From Alphaproteobacteria bacterium (lineage in GTDB: Bacteria > Pseudomonadota > Alphaproteobacteria > Micropepsales > Micropepsaceae), in assembly GCA_003451645.1 (NCBI GenBank), contig DMER01000042.1, forward strand, positions 5,132-23,215: a stretch of DNA of 18,084 bases. The letters run 5' to 3'. Positions 6,808 through 14,041 of the stretch are shown piece by piece. Positions within the stretch are counted from its first letter, which is position 1. Each line of letters opens with the position of its first letter. The notes beneath the pieces are model-generated. The model ran no database searches and had not been told where the DNA came from. It was given only the letters and a program-made list of their open reading frames with translations. The position numbers and the translations under genes were made by a program.

Positions 6808-8310
6808 TCACGCGTCGAACTGAATGCCTTGCGCCAGTGGCAGCGCGTCGGAGTAATTCACTGTCGCCGTTTGACGCCGCATATAGGCTTTCCAGGAATC
6901 CGAGCCGCTCTCGCGCCCGCCGCCGGTTTCTTTCTCGCCTCCAAAGGCCCCGCCAATCTCGGCGCCCGACGGGCCAATATTGACATTGGCAATCCCGCAA
7001 TCGCTGCCGTCGGGCCCCACGAAACGCTCCGCCTCCTGAACATCGCGGGTGAAGACGCAGGACGAAAGCCCTTGCGCCACGCCATTCTGCAGCGCCATCG
7101 CCTCCTCCCACGTCCGGTAGGTCAGCACATAGAGGATCGGCGCAAAGGTCTCATGCTGCACGATGGCGCTCTGGCCGGGCATCTCGATGATGGCGGGCGT
7201 CACGTAAAAGGCCTCAGGATGGAGTTCCGCCATTACCCGCGTGCCGCCGCACAAGACCTTGCCGCCTTGCGCCTTGGCTTCGGCAATCGCGCGCTCAAAG
7301 CCCTCAAAACCTGCCCGGTCGATCAGCGGGCCGACCAGCGTGCCTGCTTCAAGCGGATTGCCAATCTTCACTCGGCCATAGGCCTTGACCATCCGGTCCA
7401 GCAGCTCCGCCTTGCGGTCTTGATGGACGATCAGACGGCGCAAGGTGGTGCAGCGCTGCCCCGCAGTGCCCACCGCCGCAAACAGGATCGCCCGCTCCGC
7501 CAGCTTCAGATCGGCGGACGGCGTCACAATCATGGCGTTGTTGCCGCCCAGTTCCAGCAGCGCGCGGCCGAACCGTGCCGCCACGACCGGCGCCAAAGCG
7601 CGGCCCATGCGCGTCGAGCCAGTCGCCGAGACGAGGGGCACGCGTGCATCGCGCGCCAGCGCCTCACCCGCCTCTCGCCCGCCAATGATCACGCTCGACA
7701 AACCTTCGGGCGCATCGCCAAAGCGGTGCAGCGCGCGCATGAACAAAGCTTGCGTGGCAAGTGCGGTCACCGGCGTCTTTTCTGATGGCTTCCAGATCAC
7801 GGGGTTGCCGCACACCACCGCAAGTGCTGCATTCCACGCCCACACCGCGACTGGGAAGTTAAAGGCGGAGATGATCCCAACCGGCCCCAAGGGATGCCAG
7901 GTCTCGCTCATCCGGTGGCCAGGGCGTTCTGAGGCAATGGTCAGGCCGTAAAGCTGCCGCGACAAACCGACGGCAAAGTCGCATATGTCGATCATCTCTT
8001 GGACTTCGCCCAAGCCTTCTTGGTAGATCTTCCCGCACTCAAGCGTGACAAGACGGCCCAAAGCCTCCTTGTGCTGACGAAGTTCTTGGCCGAACAGGCG
8101 GATCAACTCGCCCCGCTTAGGTGCAGGAACGGCCCGCCAGGCGTGAAACGCCATCGCTGCAGCGGCAATCTTACCCTCGACATCGGCGGGCGTATCCGTC
8201 CGCACACGGGCGATCTCGCGGCCATCGATCGGGCTTGCCACGCGCCAGTCACCGCCTTGCACCACGGAGACCGGTAACCCCAAAACCTCTAAATCATGCG
8301 ACAGCGTCAT
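6808..8310 (-). CDS. ALDH7-type aldehyde dehydrogenase, probable aminoadipate-semialdehyde dehydrogenase
   Basis: A 500-residue NAD(P)-dependent aldehyde dehydrogenase. The catalytic Cys287 is in GQRCTTLRRL, the general base Glu253 in LELGGNNAMIV, the oxyanion Asn151 in AFNFPVAVW and the cofactor lysine 174 in WKPSEKTP. ELGGNN and GQRCTT-RRL mark the ALDH7 (antiquitin) subfamily. That subfamily oxidises L-2-aminoadipate-6-semialdehyde (or piperideine-6-carboxylate) to 2-aminoadipate in lysine catabolism. A saccharopine dehydrogenase gene two positions upstream would make that semialdehyde, which supports the assignment. The ATG (8308-8310) overlaps the TGA of the ThDP enzyme in an ATGA, indicating translational coupling. 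An alternative is a betaine or other amino-aldehyde substrate. Confidence 0.88.
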   Translation of the reverse strand: MTLSHDLEVLGLPVSVVQGGDWRVASPIDGREIARVRTDTPADVEGKIAAAAMAFHAWRAVPAPKRGELIRLFGQELRQHKEALGRLVTLECGKIYQEGLGEVQEMIDICDFAVGLSRQLYGLTIASERPGHRMSETWHPLGPVGIISAFNFPVAVWAWNAALAVVCGNPVIWKPSEKTPVTALATQALFMRALHRFGDAPEGLSSVIIGGREAGEALARDARVPLVSATGSTRMGRALAPVVAARFGRALLELGGNNAMIVTPSADLKLAERAILFAAVGTAGQRCTTLRRLIVHQDRKAELLDRMVKAYGRVKIGNPLEAGTLVGPLIDRAGFEGFERAIAEAKAQGGKVLCGGTRVMAELHPEAFYVTPAIIEMPGQSAIVQHETFAPILYVLTYRTWEEAMALQNGVAQGLSSCVFTRDVQEAERFVGPDGSDCGIANVNIGPSGAEIGGAFGGEKETGGGRESGSDSWKAYMRRQTATVNYSDALPLAQGIQFDA

Positions 8311-10001
8311 AATCCGTGCTCCTTTGCTTGAAGCGCCTTGGCGCGAATGGCGCTCAGCGTCGTGGTGGGCGTAATCGCTTCGGGATCGATGGCAAGCTCA
8401 ATGAGCGCAGGGCGGCCCGCCGCCTGCGCCGCTTTGAACGCTGCCTCAAAGTCTTCGGTCCGCGTCACCTTGAGGCCCAGCGCGCCATAGCTTTCGGCCA
8501 TCGCGGCAAAGTCCGGATTGCGCAACGATGTCGCCGACACATGCGCCGGATAATGGCGCTCCTGATGCATGCGGATCGTGCCATACATATTGTTGTTGAA
8601 GACCAGCACGATGATGGCGAGCTCATGCTGAACGGCGGTCGCAAGCTCCTGCACCGCCATCATGAAACAGCCATCGCCGGCAAGCGCCACAACAGTGCGC
8701 TCGGGGTGGATCGCCTTGGCGGCCACCGCAGCTGGCAGACCATAACCCATCGCGCCGGAGGTAGGGGCCAATTGTGTGCCCAGCCTCTTCTGCAGGAAGA
8801 ACCGGTGCGCCCAGCCTGCATAATTCCCGGCCCCATTGGTCAGGATCGCGTCTTCCGGCAGATGGGTGTTCAGCCAATGGAAAATCTGGGACGGATTGAC
8901 CGCTCCAGGGCAAGTGACCGGCTGGATCCACCGCTCATAGCCGCCGCGCAGATCGGCCGCCCAGGCACGCCAGCGCGGGGCCGATGCGGGTTTCAGCGCA
9001 CGCGCAGCGGCTGCAAAGGCCTCAACGGAGGCCGGAATTGACAGCGAGGCTTGATACACCCGATTAAGTTCATCCGCACCGGGATGAACATGGACGAGCG
9101 CTTGGGCGGGCACTGGCGCCGCGACGCGCGTGTAGCCATCGGTCGTCATCTCGCCCAGCCGCGCACCGATGACCACGAGCAGATCGCTGCGCCCGATCGC
9201 GGCATTCAACTGCGGGTCGATCCCGATCCCCATATCGCCCGCATAAAGCGGGTGGCGGTTGTCGAGCCGGTCCTTGGCCCTGAAGGAGGTGACCGCTGGC
9301 AATCCCCAGGCCTCAAGGAACACGCGCATGTCCTCAGCGGCCGCGGGCGTCCAGCCGGGCCCACCTAAAACCGCGAGCGGCCGCTCGGCGCTCATCAGCA
9401 TTTGGGTCAGGTCCGTCATGTCTTGCGGCCGCGGGGCGCTCTGTGCACGGACAAAATGGCGCATGTCGCCAGCGTCCGTGTATTCCGTCAGCATATCCTC
9501 AGGCAGCGCCAGCGCCACCGGGCCCGGCCTGCCGCTGACGGCCATGTGATAGGCGCGCGAGACGAACTCTGGAATACGGTCCGCATAAGGAATTTCGGCC
9601 GTCCATTTGGTCACCTGACCCAGCATGCGGCGGTAATCGATCTCCTGAAACGCCTCGCGCTCCACCTGGTCACGGGCAACCTGGCCGATGAACAGGATCA
9701 TGGGTGTTGAATCCTGAAAGGCCGTGTGCAGACCGATCGTGGCGTGACAGGTCCCAGGGCCTCGCGTCACAAAGGCGATCCCGGGCCGCCCGGTCAACTT
9801 GCCATAGGCTTCCGCCATGTTGGCCGCCCCCGCCTCATGGCGGCAGGTGATGACCCGCACATCCTGGGCGCGATGATAGAGGCCCTCAAGCGCCGCCAGA
9901 TAACTCTCCCCCGGCACGGCAAACACGATCTCGGTGCCATGCAGAGCGATCTGATCGACAAGGCATTGCCCGCCCAACCGGCGGCTGGCGGCACTGCTCA
10001 T
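8307..10001 (-). CDS. thiamine diphosphate-dependent enzyme, acetolactate synthase-like
   Basis: A 564-residue enzyme with the three-domain layout of the IlvB/POX/decarboxylase family. The N-terminal pyrimidine-binding domain (1-170) has the catalytic Glu56 in CRHEAGAANMAEAYG. The middle domain (about 190-340) contains the degenerate Rossmann part. The C-terminal pyrophosphate-binding domain has the metal motif starting at GDG 442-444 and ending at NNN 469-471. It resembles acetolactate synthase large subunits and 2-oxoacid decarboxylases, but no regulatory subunit gene is adjacent. Its start overlaps the saccharopine dehydrogenase stop (TGATG) and its stop overlaps the ALDH start (ATGA). It is therefore made together with both and most likely works in lysine degradation. 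One possible substrate is 2-oxoadipate, formed from aminoadipate, but that is inference only. Confidence 0.88.
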   Translation of the reverse strand: MSSAASRRLGGQCLVDQIALHGTEIVFAVPGESYLAALEGLYHRAQDVRVITCRHEAGAANMAEAYGKLTGRPGIAFVTRGPGTCHATIGLHTAFQDSTPMILFIGQVARDQVEREAFQEIDYRRMLGQVTKWTAEIPYADRIPEFVSRAYHMAVSGRPGPVALALPEDMLTEYTDAGDMRHFVRAQSAPRPQDMTDLTQMLMSAERPLAVLGGPGWTPAAAEDMRVFLEAWGLPAVTSFRAKDRLDNRHPLYAGDMGIGIDPQLNAAIGRSDLLVVIGARLGEMTTDGYTRVAAPVPAQALVHVHPGADELNRVYQASLSIPASVEAFAAAARALKPASAPRWRAWAADLRGGYERWIQPVTCPGAVNPSQIFHWLNTHLPEDAILTNGAGNYAGWAHRFFLQKRLGTQLAPTSGAMGYGLPAAVAAKAIHPERTVVALAGDGCFMMAVQELATAVQHELAIIVLVFNNNMYGTIRMHQERHYPAHVSATSLRNPDFAAMAESYGALGLKVTRTEDFEAAFKAAQAAGRPALIELAIDPEAITPTTTLSAIRAKALQAKEHGL

Positions 10002-11071
10002 CAGGCGTAGTGCCGGCCAAAGCGGTTGGCGAGGAAGTCGGCATGGGACGCCTCTTCCTGGCGCACAAAGCCTGCCTGCGGCAGCTTGCCTGCGCGCATC
10101 AGATCGACCATGGCGCAAATGCCCGCTGCTGTCGTGATTTGAATGGCGCTCATCAATTCGCCCTCTACTTCGGCCGCATAGACCTTTTTGGCGTAAGAAA
10201 CTTGCGTCAAGCGGCCACCCTTTTGCCCTGACACAGTCACAAACACTAGGACCACGTCTTGATAGGTAATCGGGATCGCTGCTTCCAACACGTCCTTCAT
10301 GATGTCGCGGCGTTGGCCCAAGCGCAAATCACGAACGAGGGTCTTGATGATGTCGCGGTGGCCGGGATAGCGCACGGTCTTGTAGTTCAAATTCTCAACC
10401 CGGCCCGACAACGTCTCGCACAAGGTGCCTAGCCCGCCAGAGGTATTGAACGCCTCATAGTCTACACCATCGAGAGAGAAGTGCTCCATCTCCTCCAGTG
10501 CTGGCATCTCGCGCATGGTGCCATCGACGATGGCTTCGCATGGATTGCAGTACTCATTGATCAAGCCGTCGGTCGACCAGGTGAGGTTATATTTCAGCGC
10601 ATTGGTCGGATAGACCGGCAGCGCGCCCACGCGCATGTTCACATCGCGCAAGGCCTCGAACTGCTTGGTCAGATCATGCGCCACGATCGAGATGTAACCG
10701 GGTGCCAGGCCGCATTGCGGCACAAAGGCGGTGTCCGCGCCCTTGGCCAATTGCTTGACGACGCGGGTGCTTTCCACATCTTCGGTCAGGTCGAAGTAAT
10801 GCGCGCCCGCCATCTTTGCGGCTTCGGCAACCGTGGGCGTCAAATGATAGGGCATGGCGGAGACGACATATTTGTGGCCCCGGATCGCGCGCGTCAGCGC
10901 CGCCTTGTCCGAGACATCAAGAGCCACAGGTGTCACCCGCGCTTTGCCGAGACGCTTCAGGCTTTCCGCATCTTTGTCCGCGACGGTCAAGTCATAGTCG
11001 CCGGTCGCCGCCATCATCGTGGCAATGGCTTGGCCGATCTTGCCGCCGCCCAAAAGCATAAGCTTGTCCAT
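10001..11071 (-). CDS. saccharopine dehydrogenase family protein (glutamate-forming type)
   Basis: A 356-residue enzyme of the saccharopine dehydrogenase/Lys9 family. The N-terminal dinucleotide fold starts MDKLMLLGGGKIGQAIA, with the glycine motif at 8-13 and VADKD near 30. Family segments follow: VSAMPYHL, AGAHYFDLTED, PQCGLAPGYIS and TWSTDGLINEY. It would cleave saccharopine to glutamate and aminoadipate semialdehyde, which the downstream ALDH7 enzyme then oxidises. The lysine-ketoglutarate reductase step is not encoded in this window. A related alternative is carboxynorspermidine dehydrogenase, but the ALDH7 neighbour argues for lysine. GGAGG (11078-11082) sits 6 bases before the ATG, the best ribosome-binding site in the operon, as expected for its first gene. 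It is divergent from an Lrp/AsnC regulator. Confidence 0.88.
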   Translation of the reverse strand: MDKLMLLGGGKIGQAIATMMAATGDYDLTVADKDAESLKRLGKARVTPVALDVSDKAALTRAIRGHKYVVSAMPYHLTPTVAEAAKMAGAHYFDLTEDVESTRVVKQLAKGADTAFVPQCGLAPGYISIVAHDLTKQFEALRDVNMRVGALPVYPTNALKYNLTWSTDGLINEYCNPCEAIVDGTMREMPALEEMEHFSLDGVDYEAFNTSGGLGTLCETLSGRVENLNYKTVRYPGHRDIIKTLVRDLRLGQRRDIMKDVLEAAIPITYQDVVLVFVTVSGQKGGRLTQVSYAKKVYAAEVEGELMSAIQITTAAGICAMVDLMRAGKLPQAGFVRQEEASHADFLANRFGRHYA

Positions 11072-11131
11072 GGTCGTCCTCCGTAACGGTTGTGGTCCTT
11101 GACGGGCAAGCTGACCCAAAATCCCGCCGGA

Positions 11132-11170
11132 TTGCAGCGTGCAAGGCGTCGCTTTGTGTGCAATCTTGCG
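11132..11170. promoter_or_regulatory. candidate Lrp-family operator between the lysine operon and its regulator
   Basis: TTGCA-GCG-TGCAA at 11132-11144 is a perfect inverted repeat. A second, slightly imperfect and inverted-order copy, TGCAA-TC-TTGCG, lies at 11159-11170. The two TGCAA elements start 19 bp apart, about two helix turns. The pair sits in the 140-bp divergent region between the saccharopine dehydrogenase and Lrp/AsnC genes. That is where an Lrp-type regulator would be expected to bind and control both directions. No clear -35/-10 pair could be assigned with confidence. Confidence 0.45.
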
Positions 11171-11211
11171 TCATAGTGACGGCATGAGCGATCATATTGC
11201 CGGACATTGCC

Positions 11212-11637
11212 ATGGATCAGACCGACCACAAACTCCTAGGCCTGCTCACTAGCGACGCGCGCACGCCGGTCGCCGCCTTGGCCCGCAAGCTCAAGCTTGC
11301 CCGCTCAACCGTTCAGGACCGCCTGGCCAAGCTGGAGCAGTCGGGCGTGATCAGGGGCTATACGGTCAAGGTGGGACAGCAGGCAGAGCCCCATGCGGTG
11401 CGGGCTCAAGTCATGCTGTCTGCCGACCCCAAGCAGACCCCGCATGTGGTGGCGGAACTCAAGACCATGCCAGAGGTCCTTTACCTCGCAGCCATCAGCG
11501 GCACGTATGACTTGATCGCCCATGTGGGTGCGGCAACAACGCAGCGCATCGACGAGGTTCTTGACGGCATCGGACGTATTCGCGGCGTGACGCGGACCAT
11601 GTCTTCGATTATCTTGAGCGTGAAATTTGAGCGTTAG
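11212..11637 (+). CDS. Lrp/AsnC family transcriptional regulator
   Basis: A 141-residue feast/famine regulator. The N-terminal winged helix-turn-helix covers about residues 1-50 (DQTDHKLLGLLTSDARTPVAALA, then LARSTVQDRLAKLEQSGVI as recognition helix and wing). The C-terminal RAM (ligand-binding) domain runs from about 65 to 141 and includes VLYLAAISGTYDLIAHVGA, the usual effector-pocket segment. The ATG at 212 in MDQTDHK fits the family start; an upstream TTG at 11197 is less likely. It is transcribed divergently from the saccharopine dehydrogenase operon. A local activator of that operon responding to lysine or a lysine intermediate is a reasonable inference, as many Lrp proteins regulate the adjacent catabolic genes. 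Confidence 0.92.
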   Translation: MDQTDHKLLGLLTSDARTPVAALARKLKLARSTVQDRLAKLEQSGVIRGYTVKVGQQAEPHAVRAQVMLSADPKQTPHVVAELKTMPEVLYLAAISGTYDLIAHVGAATTQRIDEVLDGIGRIRGVTRTMSSIILSVKFER

Positions 11638-11655
11638 CGCATGCGCGGATATACT
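11627..11655 (+). promoter_or_regulatory. candidate promoter for a leaderless transcript
   Basis: TTGAGC (11627-11632) and TATACT (11650-11655) are separated by 17 bp, a near-consensus sigma-70 arrangement overlapping the end of the Lrp gene. The ATG at 11662 lies only 6 bases after the -10 element, right where transcription would begin. The mRNA of the next small gene could therefore be leaderless. Confidence 0.45.
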
Positions 11656-11661
11656 CTCACC

Positions 11662-11901
11662 ATGAACAGAGCATCCACCGGCCGGCGGCTGAAGTCCAAG
11701 CTGGCCCTGAAAGTCAAGGCTAGCCGCGACGCCTTTGTGCGGGAGAGTTTTCTTCTTCCCCGTGTCGCCGCCCGGGCCAAGGCGCGCGCAGTCTTCGATG
11801 CGTTTCCCAAGGCTGCCTATATGACCGCGATAGAAAGCTGGCGCGAATTGCCCGGCGATCAGATCGAATTCACCATGCGCCGCTTGCCGAGCGCGGATTA
11901 G
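11662..11901 (+). CDS. small basic protein of unknown function
   Basis: I do not recognise this 79-residue protein. It starts with a basic segment rich in Arg and Lys (residues 3-21), continues with a probable amphipathic helix (RVAARAKARAVFDAF, 34-48), and ends with ESWRELPGDQIEFTMRRLP. It has no membrane segment and no signal peptide. The ATG at 11662 is chosen because a promoter-like TTGAGC/TATACT pair ends 6 bases upstream. An in-frame ATG at 11641, three bases after the Lrp stop, would add seven residues. Neither start has a Shine-Dalgarno sequence. GC-rich codon use like that of its neighbours supports a real gene. Confidence 0.55.
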   Translation: MNRASTGRRLKSKLALKVKASRDAFVRESFLLPRVAARAKARAVFDAFPKAAYMTAIESWRELPGDQIEFTMRRLPSAD

Positions 11902-11916
11902 GGAGCTTAGGCCCGC

Positions 11917-12201
11917 ATGGCGCTCAATGTTGTTGCCACCATTTTGACGGCCCTGTTCAGTGCGGGCGGCATTTTCATTGCCTTGCTGTTTATTGCCTGG
12001 TCCGACCCTGGCAGCCAAATGCCGGAGCGGGCGAAGGTCCTGAACTATCTGGCCATTGCGGGTTTCGATCTGGCCTTTGTCGTTGGGACCTATTTCGTGT
12101 GGACAGATCAGCTTTGGTATGGGCTCGCCGCGCCACCCATTGTGACCTTGATCGTACTGATCATCGCCGCCATCGCCATGCGCGGCGCCAGTAACGCCTA
12201 A
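11917..12201 (+). CDS. small three-helix membrane protein of unknown function
   Basis: A 94-residue hydrophobic protein with three predicted membrane helices at about residues 5-28, 42-62 and 67-88. The short loop SDPGSQMPERAK (29-40) lies between the first two. No signal-peptidase site or known domain is recognisable, so no function can be given. It begins 15 bp after the preceding small gene on the same strand, and GGGAG at 11901-11905 is a possible, rather distant ribosome-binding site. The two small genes are probably co-transcribed. Its stop is 8 bp from the stop of the convergent DUF2891 gene. Confidence 0.7.
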   Translation: MALNVVATILTALFSAGGIFIALLFIAWSDPGSQMPERAKVLNYLAIAGFDLAFVVGTYFVWTDQLWYGLAAPPIVTLIVLIIAAIAMRGASNA

Positions 12202-12209
12202 ATAGCCTC

Positions 12210-13229
12210 CTAGGACCCCAGTCCTGCGAGCGCCAGCAAGGCAAAACTTGCCATCCAATGCTCGCCCATGTAATCGCCGCTCACATGCGGCAGGCTGGCC
12301 GCCACATGAAGCTCGGCCGTCTGCAGGAGCAAAGCCTTGAGCGGCGCCTCATCCGCCAGCCCTTGCGCGATCCCGCGCCAGCACCAGGCCCGCGATAGGT
12401 TCAGCCCATCAAGATGTGCGATCTGGCCATCGCTGCGGTCGCTCACCCGGGCTGGCTCAAAGAGGGTGCGTGGCTCGCGCCAGGCCAGGCGCGGCAGAAA
12501 GCCATGCAACCAGCCATGATAATCTGAGGGCGCGAGGACATGGCGCATGACCTCCGCCTCCATAAGTGTAGCGGAGAGGAAGTCCGCGCCATTGGGCTCC
12601 CAGGCTTGCGCATCGCGGTCCTGGCCAAACCACTGGATCAACCGCTCGCAGGCAGCCGCGCGCAGCACCCCATCCCCGCAGGCATCCGCGTAATCCAGGG
12701 CAAGCCGTAAGGCAAAGGCCGACGACGAGTGCACGCCTGAGCGCACCGGGTAATCACTCAGCGGCAGAAAGTCCTTGAACCTTGCTGCAAAGGCCTCGCC
12801 TAGCGGCCGCATTGCTTCAGCCCAGCGCCGAGCCTCAGGCGCCGCATGCCGGGACAGCTCGGCACACAGTGCCAGGGCCCAGGCCCAGCCATAAGGCCGC
12901 TCAAACCCGCGCGACAACGACCGGTTCAGATAGGCGATCTCGCCCGTGACATTGTCCTTGGTGAGCATGCGATCAAGGAGCTGCCGCACCGCGTCTGCCT
13001 CCTGCACGTGCGGAAACAGCCGCGCCAGCCGGGCCAGTGTCCAATAGCCGTGCACACAGGAATGCCAGTCAAAACTGCCAAAAAAGAGGGGGTGGTGATC
13101 CCGGTGCCGGGCGATATCCCCGTCACCTCCAAACACGTGGTCGGCCTTGTGCGGGTACTCTTGCGTCACGTGACCCATGGCGATGCGCATGAACTGCGCC
13201 GCGCGTTCGGGGGTGAGGTGCGTTGTCAT
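12210..13229 (-). CDS. DUF2891 family protein
   Basis: A 339-residue protein that I recognise as DUF2891 from its conserved blocks: YPHKADH (25-31), HPLFFGSFDWHSCVHGYW (46-63), ERPYGWAW, VRSGVHSSSAFAL, EPNGADFLSATLMEAEVM and the C-terminal SGDYMGEHWMASFALLAL. The many conserved His, Trp and Asp residues and the helical pattern suggest an alpha/alpha-barrel enzyme, perhaps acting on a carbohydrate, but no activity is established to my knowledge. The ATG at 13229 is used; an upstream TTG at 13247 would extend it into the toxin-antitoxin repeat. There is no signal peptide, so it is probably cytoplasmic. Its start lies 6 bp from the left edge of repeat unit A. Confidence 0.88.
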   Translation of the reverse strand: MTTHLTPERAAQFMRIAMGHVTQEYPHKADHVFGGDGDIARHRDHHPLFFGSFDWHSCVHGYWTLARLARLFPHVQEADAVRQLLDRMLTKDNVTGEIAYLNRSLSRGFERPYGWAWALALCAELSRHAAPEARRWAEAMRPLGEAFAARFKDFLPLSDYPVRSGVHSSSAFALRLALDYADACGDGVLRAAACERLIQWFGQDRDAQAWEPNGADFLSATLMEAEVMRHVLAPSDYHGWLHGFLPRLAWREPRTLFEPARVSDRSDGQIAHLDGLNLSRAWCWRGIAQGLADEAPLKALLLQTAELHVAASLPHVSGDYMGEHWMASFALLALAGLGS

Positions 13230-13297
13230 ACCAATCTGTGCAGGCAATCGAGACCTTTCCGGCCCATGGGCTCAGCTTTTGGCTACCGCGTCTCAGT

Positions 13298-13317
13298 TCT
13301 GGCTGATAGGCTCCAGA
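13298..13317. promoter_or_regulatory. candidate operator/promoter of toxin-antitoxin module A
   Basis: TCTGG-N10-CCAGA forms an inverted repeat directly upstream of the antitoxin ATG at 13320. It overlaps a -10-like TGATAG (13304-13309) with a possible -35 TTGGCT (13279-13284, 19-bp spacing). Autoregulated RHH antitoxins usually bind such repeats. The same bases recur unchanged in unit B. Confidence 0.35.
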
Positions 13318-13319
13318 GC

Positions 13320-13601
13320 ATGATGATCAAGCTCAACATCACACCGGACCAACACGCCTGGCTCGCTGACGCGGTCGCGCGGGGCGAGTTTGCGACCGAA
13401 GAAGAGGCCGCGCAAGCAGCCTTCGACCTTGGTGTTCTGCAATGTCAACTTGAGGATGGCGAGGAAACCGACGAAGACATCGCGCATCTGCGTGGCTTGC
13501 TCGATGAAGCCCGGGCTCAAGTGGCGCGGGGGGAGGTCGTCTCGCTCGAAGAGCATAATGCGAAAATTGACGCCTTTCTCCAAGACCTGCGAACGCGGTG
13601 A
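13320..13601 (+). CDS. ParD-like ribbon-helix-helix antitoxin, module A
   Basis: A 93-residue antitoxin. Residues 2-45 carry a ribbon-helix-helix DNA-binding domain: strand IKLNITP, helix DQHAWLADAVARG, the ParD-like turn FATEEEAAQAAF, then a second helix. Residues 48-76 form an acidic-to-mixed linker and helix (EDGEETDEDIAHLRGLLDEARAQVARG). The tail 74-93 (VSLEEHNAKIDAFLQDLRTR) is the expected toxin-wrapping part and differs from that of module B. The ATG at 13320 (MMIKLN) is preferred. An in-frame ATG at 13266 would add 18 residues, but these cover the operator-like repeat and do not look like protein. Its TGA overlaps the toxin GTG (GTGA), so the two are coupled. Confidence 0.88.
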   Translation: MMIKLNITPDQHAWLADAVARGEFATEEEAAQAAFDLGVLQCQLEDGEETDEDIAHLRGLLDEARAQVARGEVVSLEEHNAKIDAFLQDLRTR

Positions 13602-13906
13602 CCAGCGTCATCCTGTCTCAAGCCGCCTCCAACGACGAACGCGAAATTTTGCAGTATTTGGCCGATAGCGCGGACGACGCGGTCCTCACGAAATACGTGA
13701 AGCGGTTCCGCGAGGTCTATCAACAACTCTCACAACACCCCGAAAGCGGCTCGCTCCAGCCCCATCTGGGCAAGGGGACGCGCATGAGGGTCGTGGCGCC
13801 CTACAATGTCTACACCGATTACGACGAGACCCAAGACATCGTGGTCATCTTGCGGGTCCTGCATGGAAGCCGCAAAATCACCCGCCGCATGATGCGCCCG
13901 CGCTGA
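13598..13906 (+). CDS. RelE/ParE family toxin, module A
   Basis: A 102-residue ParE-type toxin starting at GTG 13598 inside the antitoxin stop. The N-terminal 46 residues are two helices (SNDEREILQYLADSADD and VLTKYVKRFREVYQQLSQ), which in ParE are gripped by the antitoxin tail. Residues 47-102 form the beta sheet, with RVVAPYNVYTDYD and VVILRVLHGSRKI as the family signature. ParE members poison DNA gyrase and RelE members cut mRNA at the ribosome; the VLHGSR pattern favours ParE, but the target is not proven. Residues 47-102 differ from module B at only two positions, whereas residues 1-46 match at about 16. Confidence 0.88.
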   Translation: MTSVILSQAASNDEREILQYLADSADDAVLTKYVKRFREVYQQLSQHPESGSLQPHLGKGTRMRVVAPYNVYTDYDETQDIVVILRVLHGSRKITRRMMRPR

Positions 13907-14019
13907 CGGGCGGCAACGAGCCGCGCGTTCGGCGGCAAGGCGCGTGTTAACGGTGCTCTGCGCAGGCAATCGAGACCTTTCCGGCCCATGGGCTCAGCTT
14001 TTGGCTACCGCGTCCCAGT

Positions 14020-14039
14020 TCTGGCTGATAGGCTCCAGA
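14020..14039. promoter_or_regulatory. candidate operator/promoter of toxin-antitoxin module B
   Basis: The same TCTGG-N10-CCAGA inverted repeat as in unit A, again directly before the antitoxin ATG (14042). If it is the operator, each antitoxin should be able to bind both promoters. Confidence 0.35.
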
Positions 14040-14041
14040 GC

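Larger units (their letters stand above)
13235..13923 (+). repeat. tandem toxin-antitoxin repeat, unit A
   Basis: First of two copies offset by exactly 722 bp. The left arm 13235-13538 matches 13957-14260 with 9 differences in 304 bases by my count. The right arm 13736-13923 matches 14458-14645 with about 10 differences in 188. The 197-bp middle (13539-13735) has the same length as in unit B but is strongly diverged. The unit covers the upstream region and both genes of one module. Confidence 0.95.

Noticed and set aside
6760..7785. Long plus-strand reading frame opposite the aldehyde dehydrogenase gene
   Set aside because: It is antisense to a clear enzyme gene, starts at an odd site and has the Arg/His/Ala-rich composition of shadow frames in GC-rich DNA.
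12846..13319. Long N-terminal extension of the module A antitoxin
   Set aside because: It runs antisense through the DUF2891 gene. The shared 18-residue portion from 13266 lies on operator-like DNA and starts far upstream of the ribbon-helix-helix domain.
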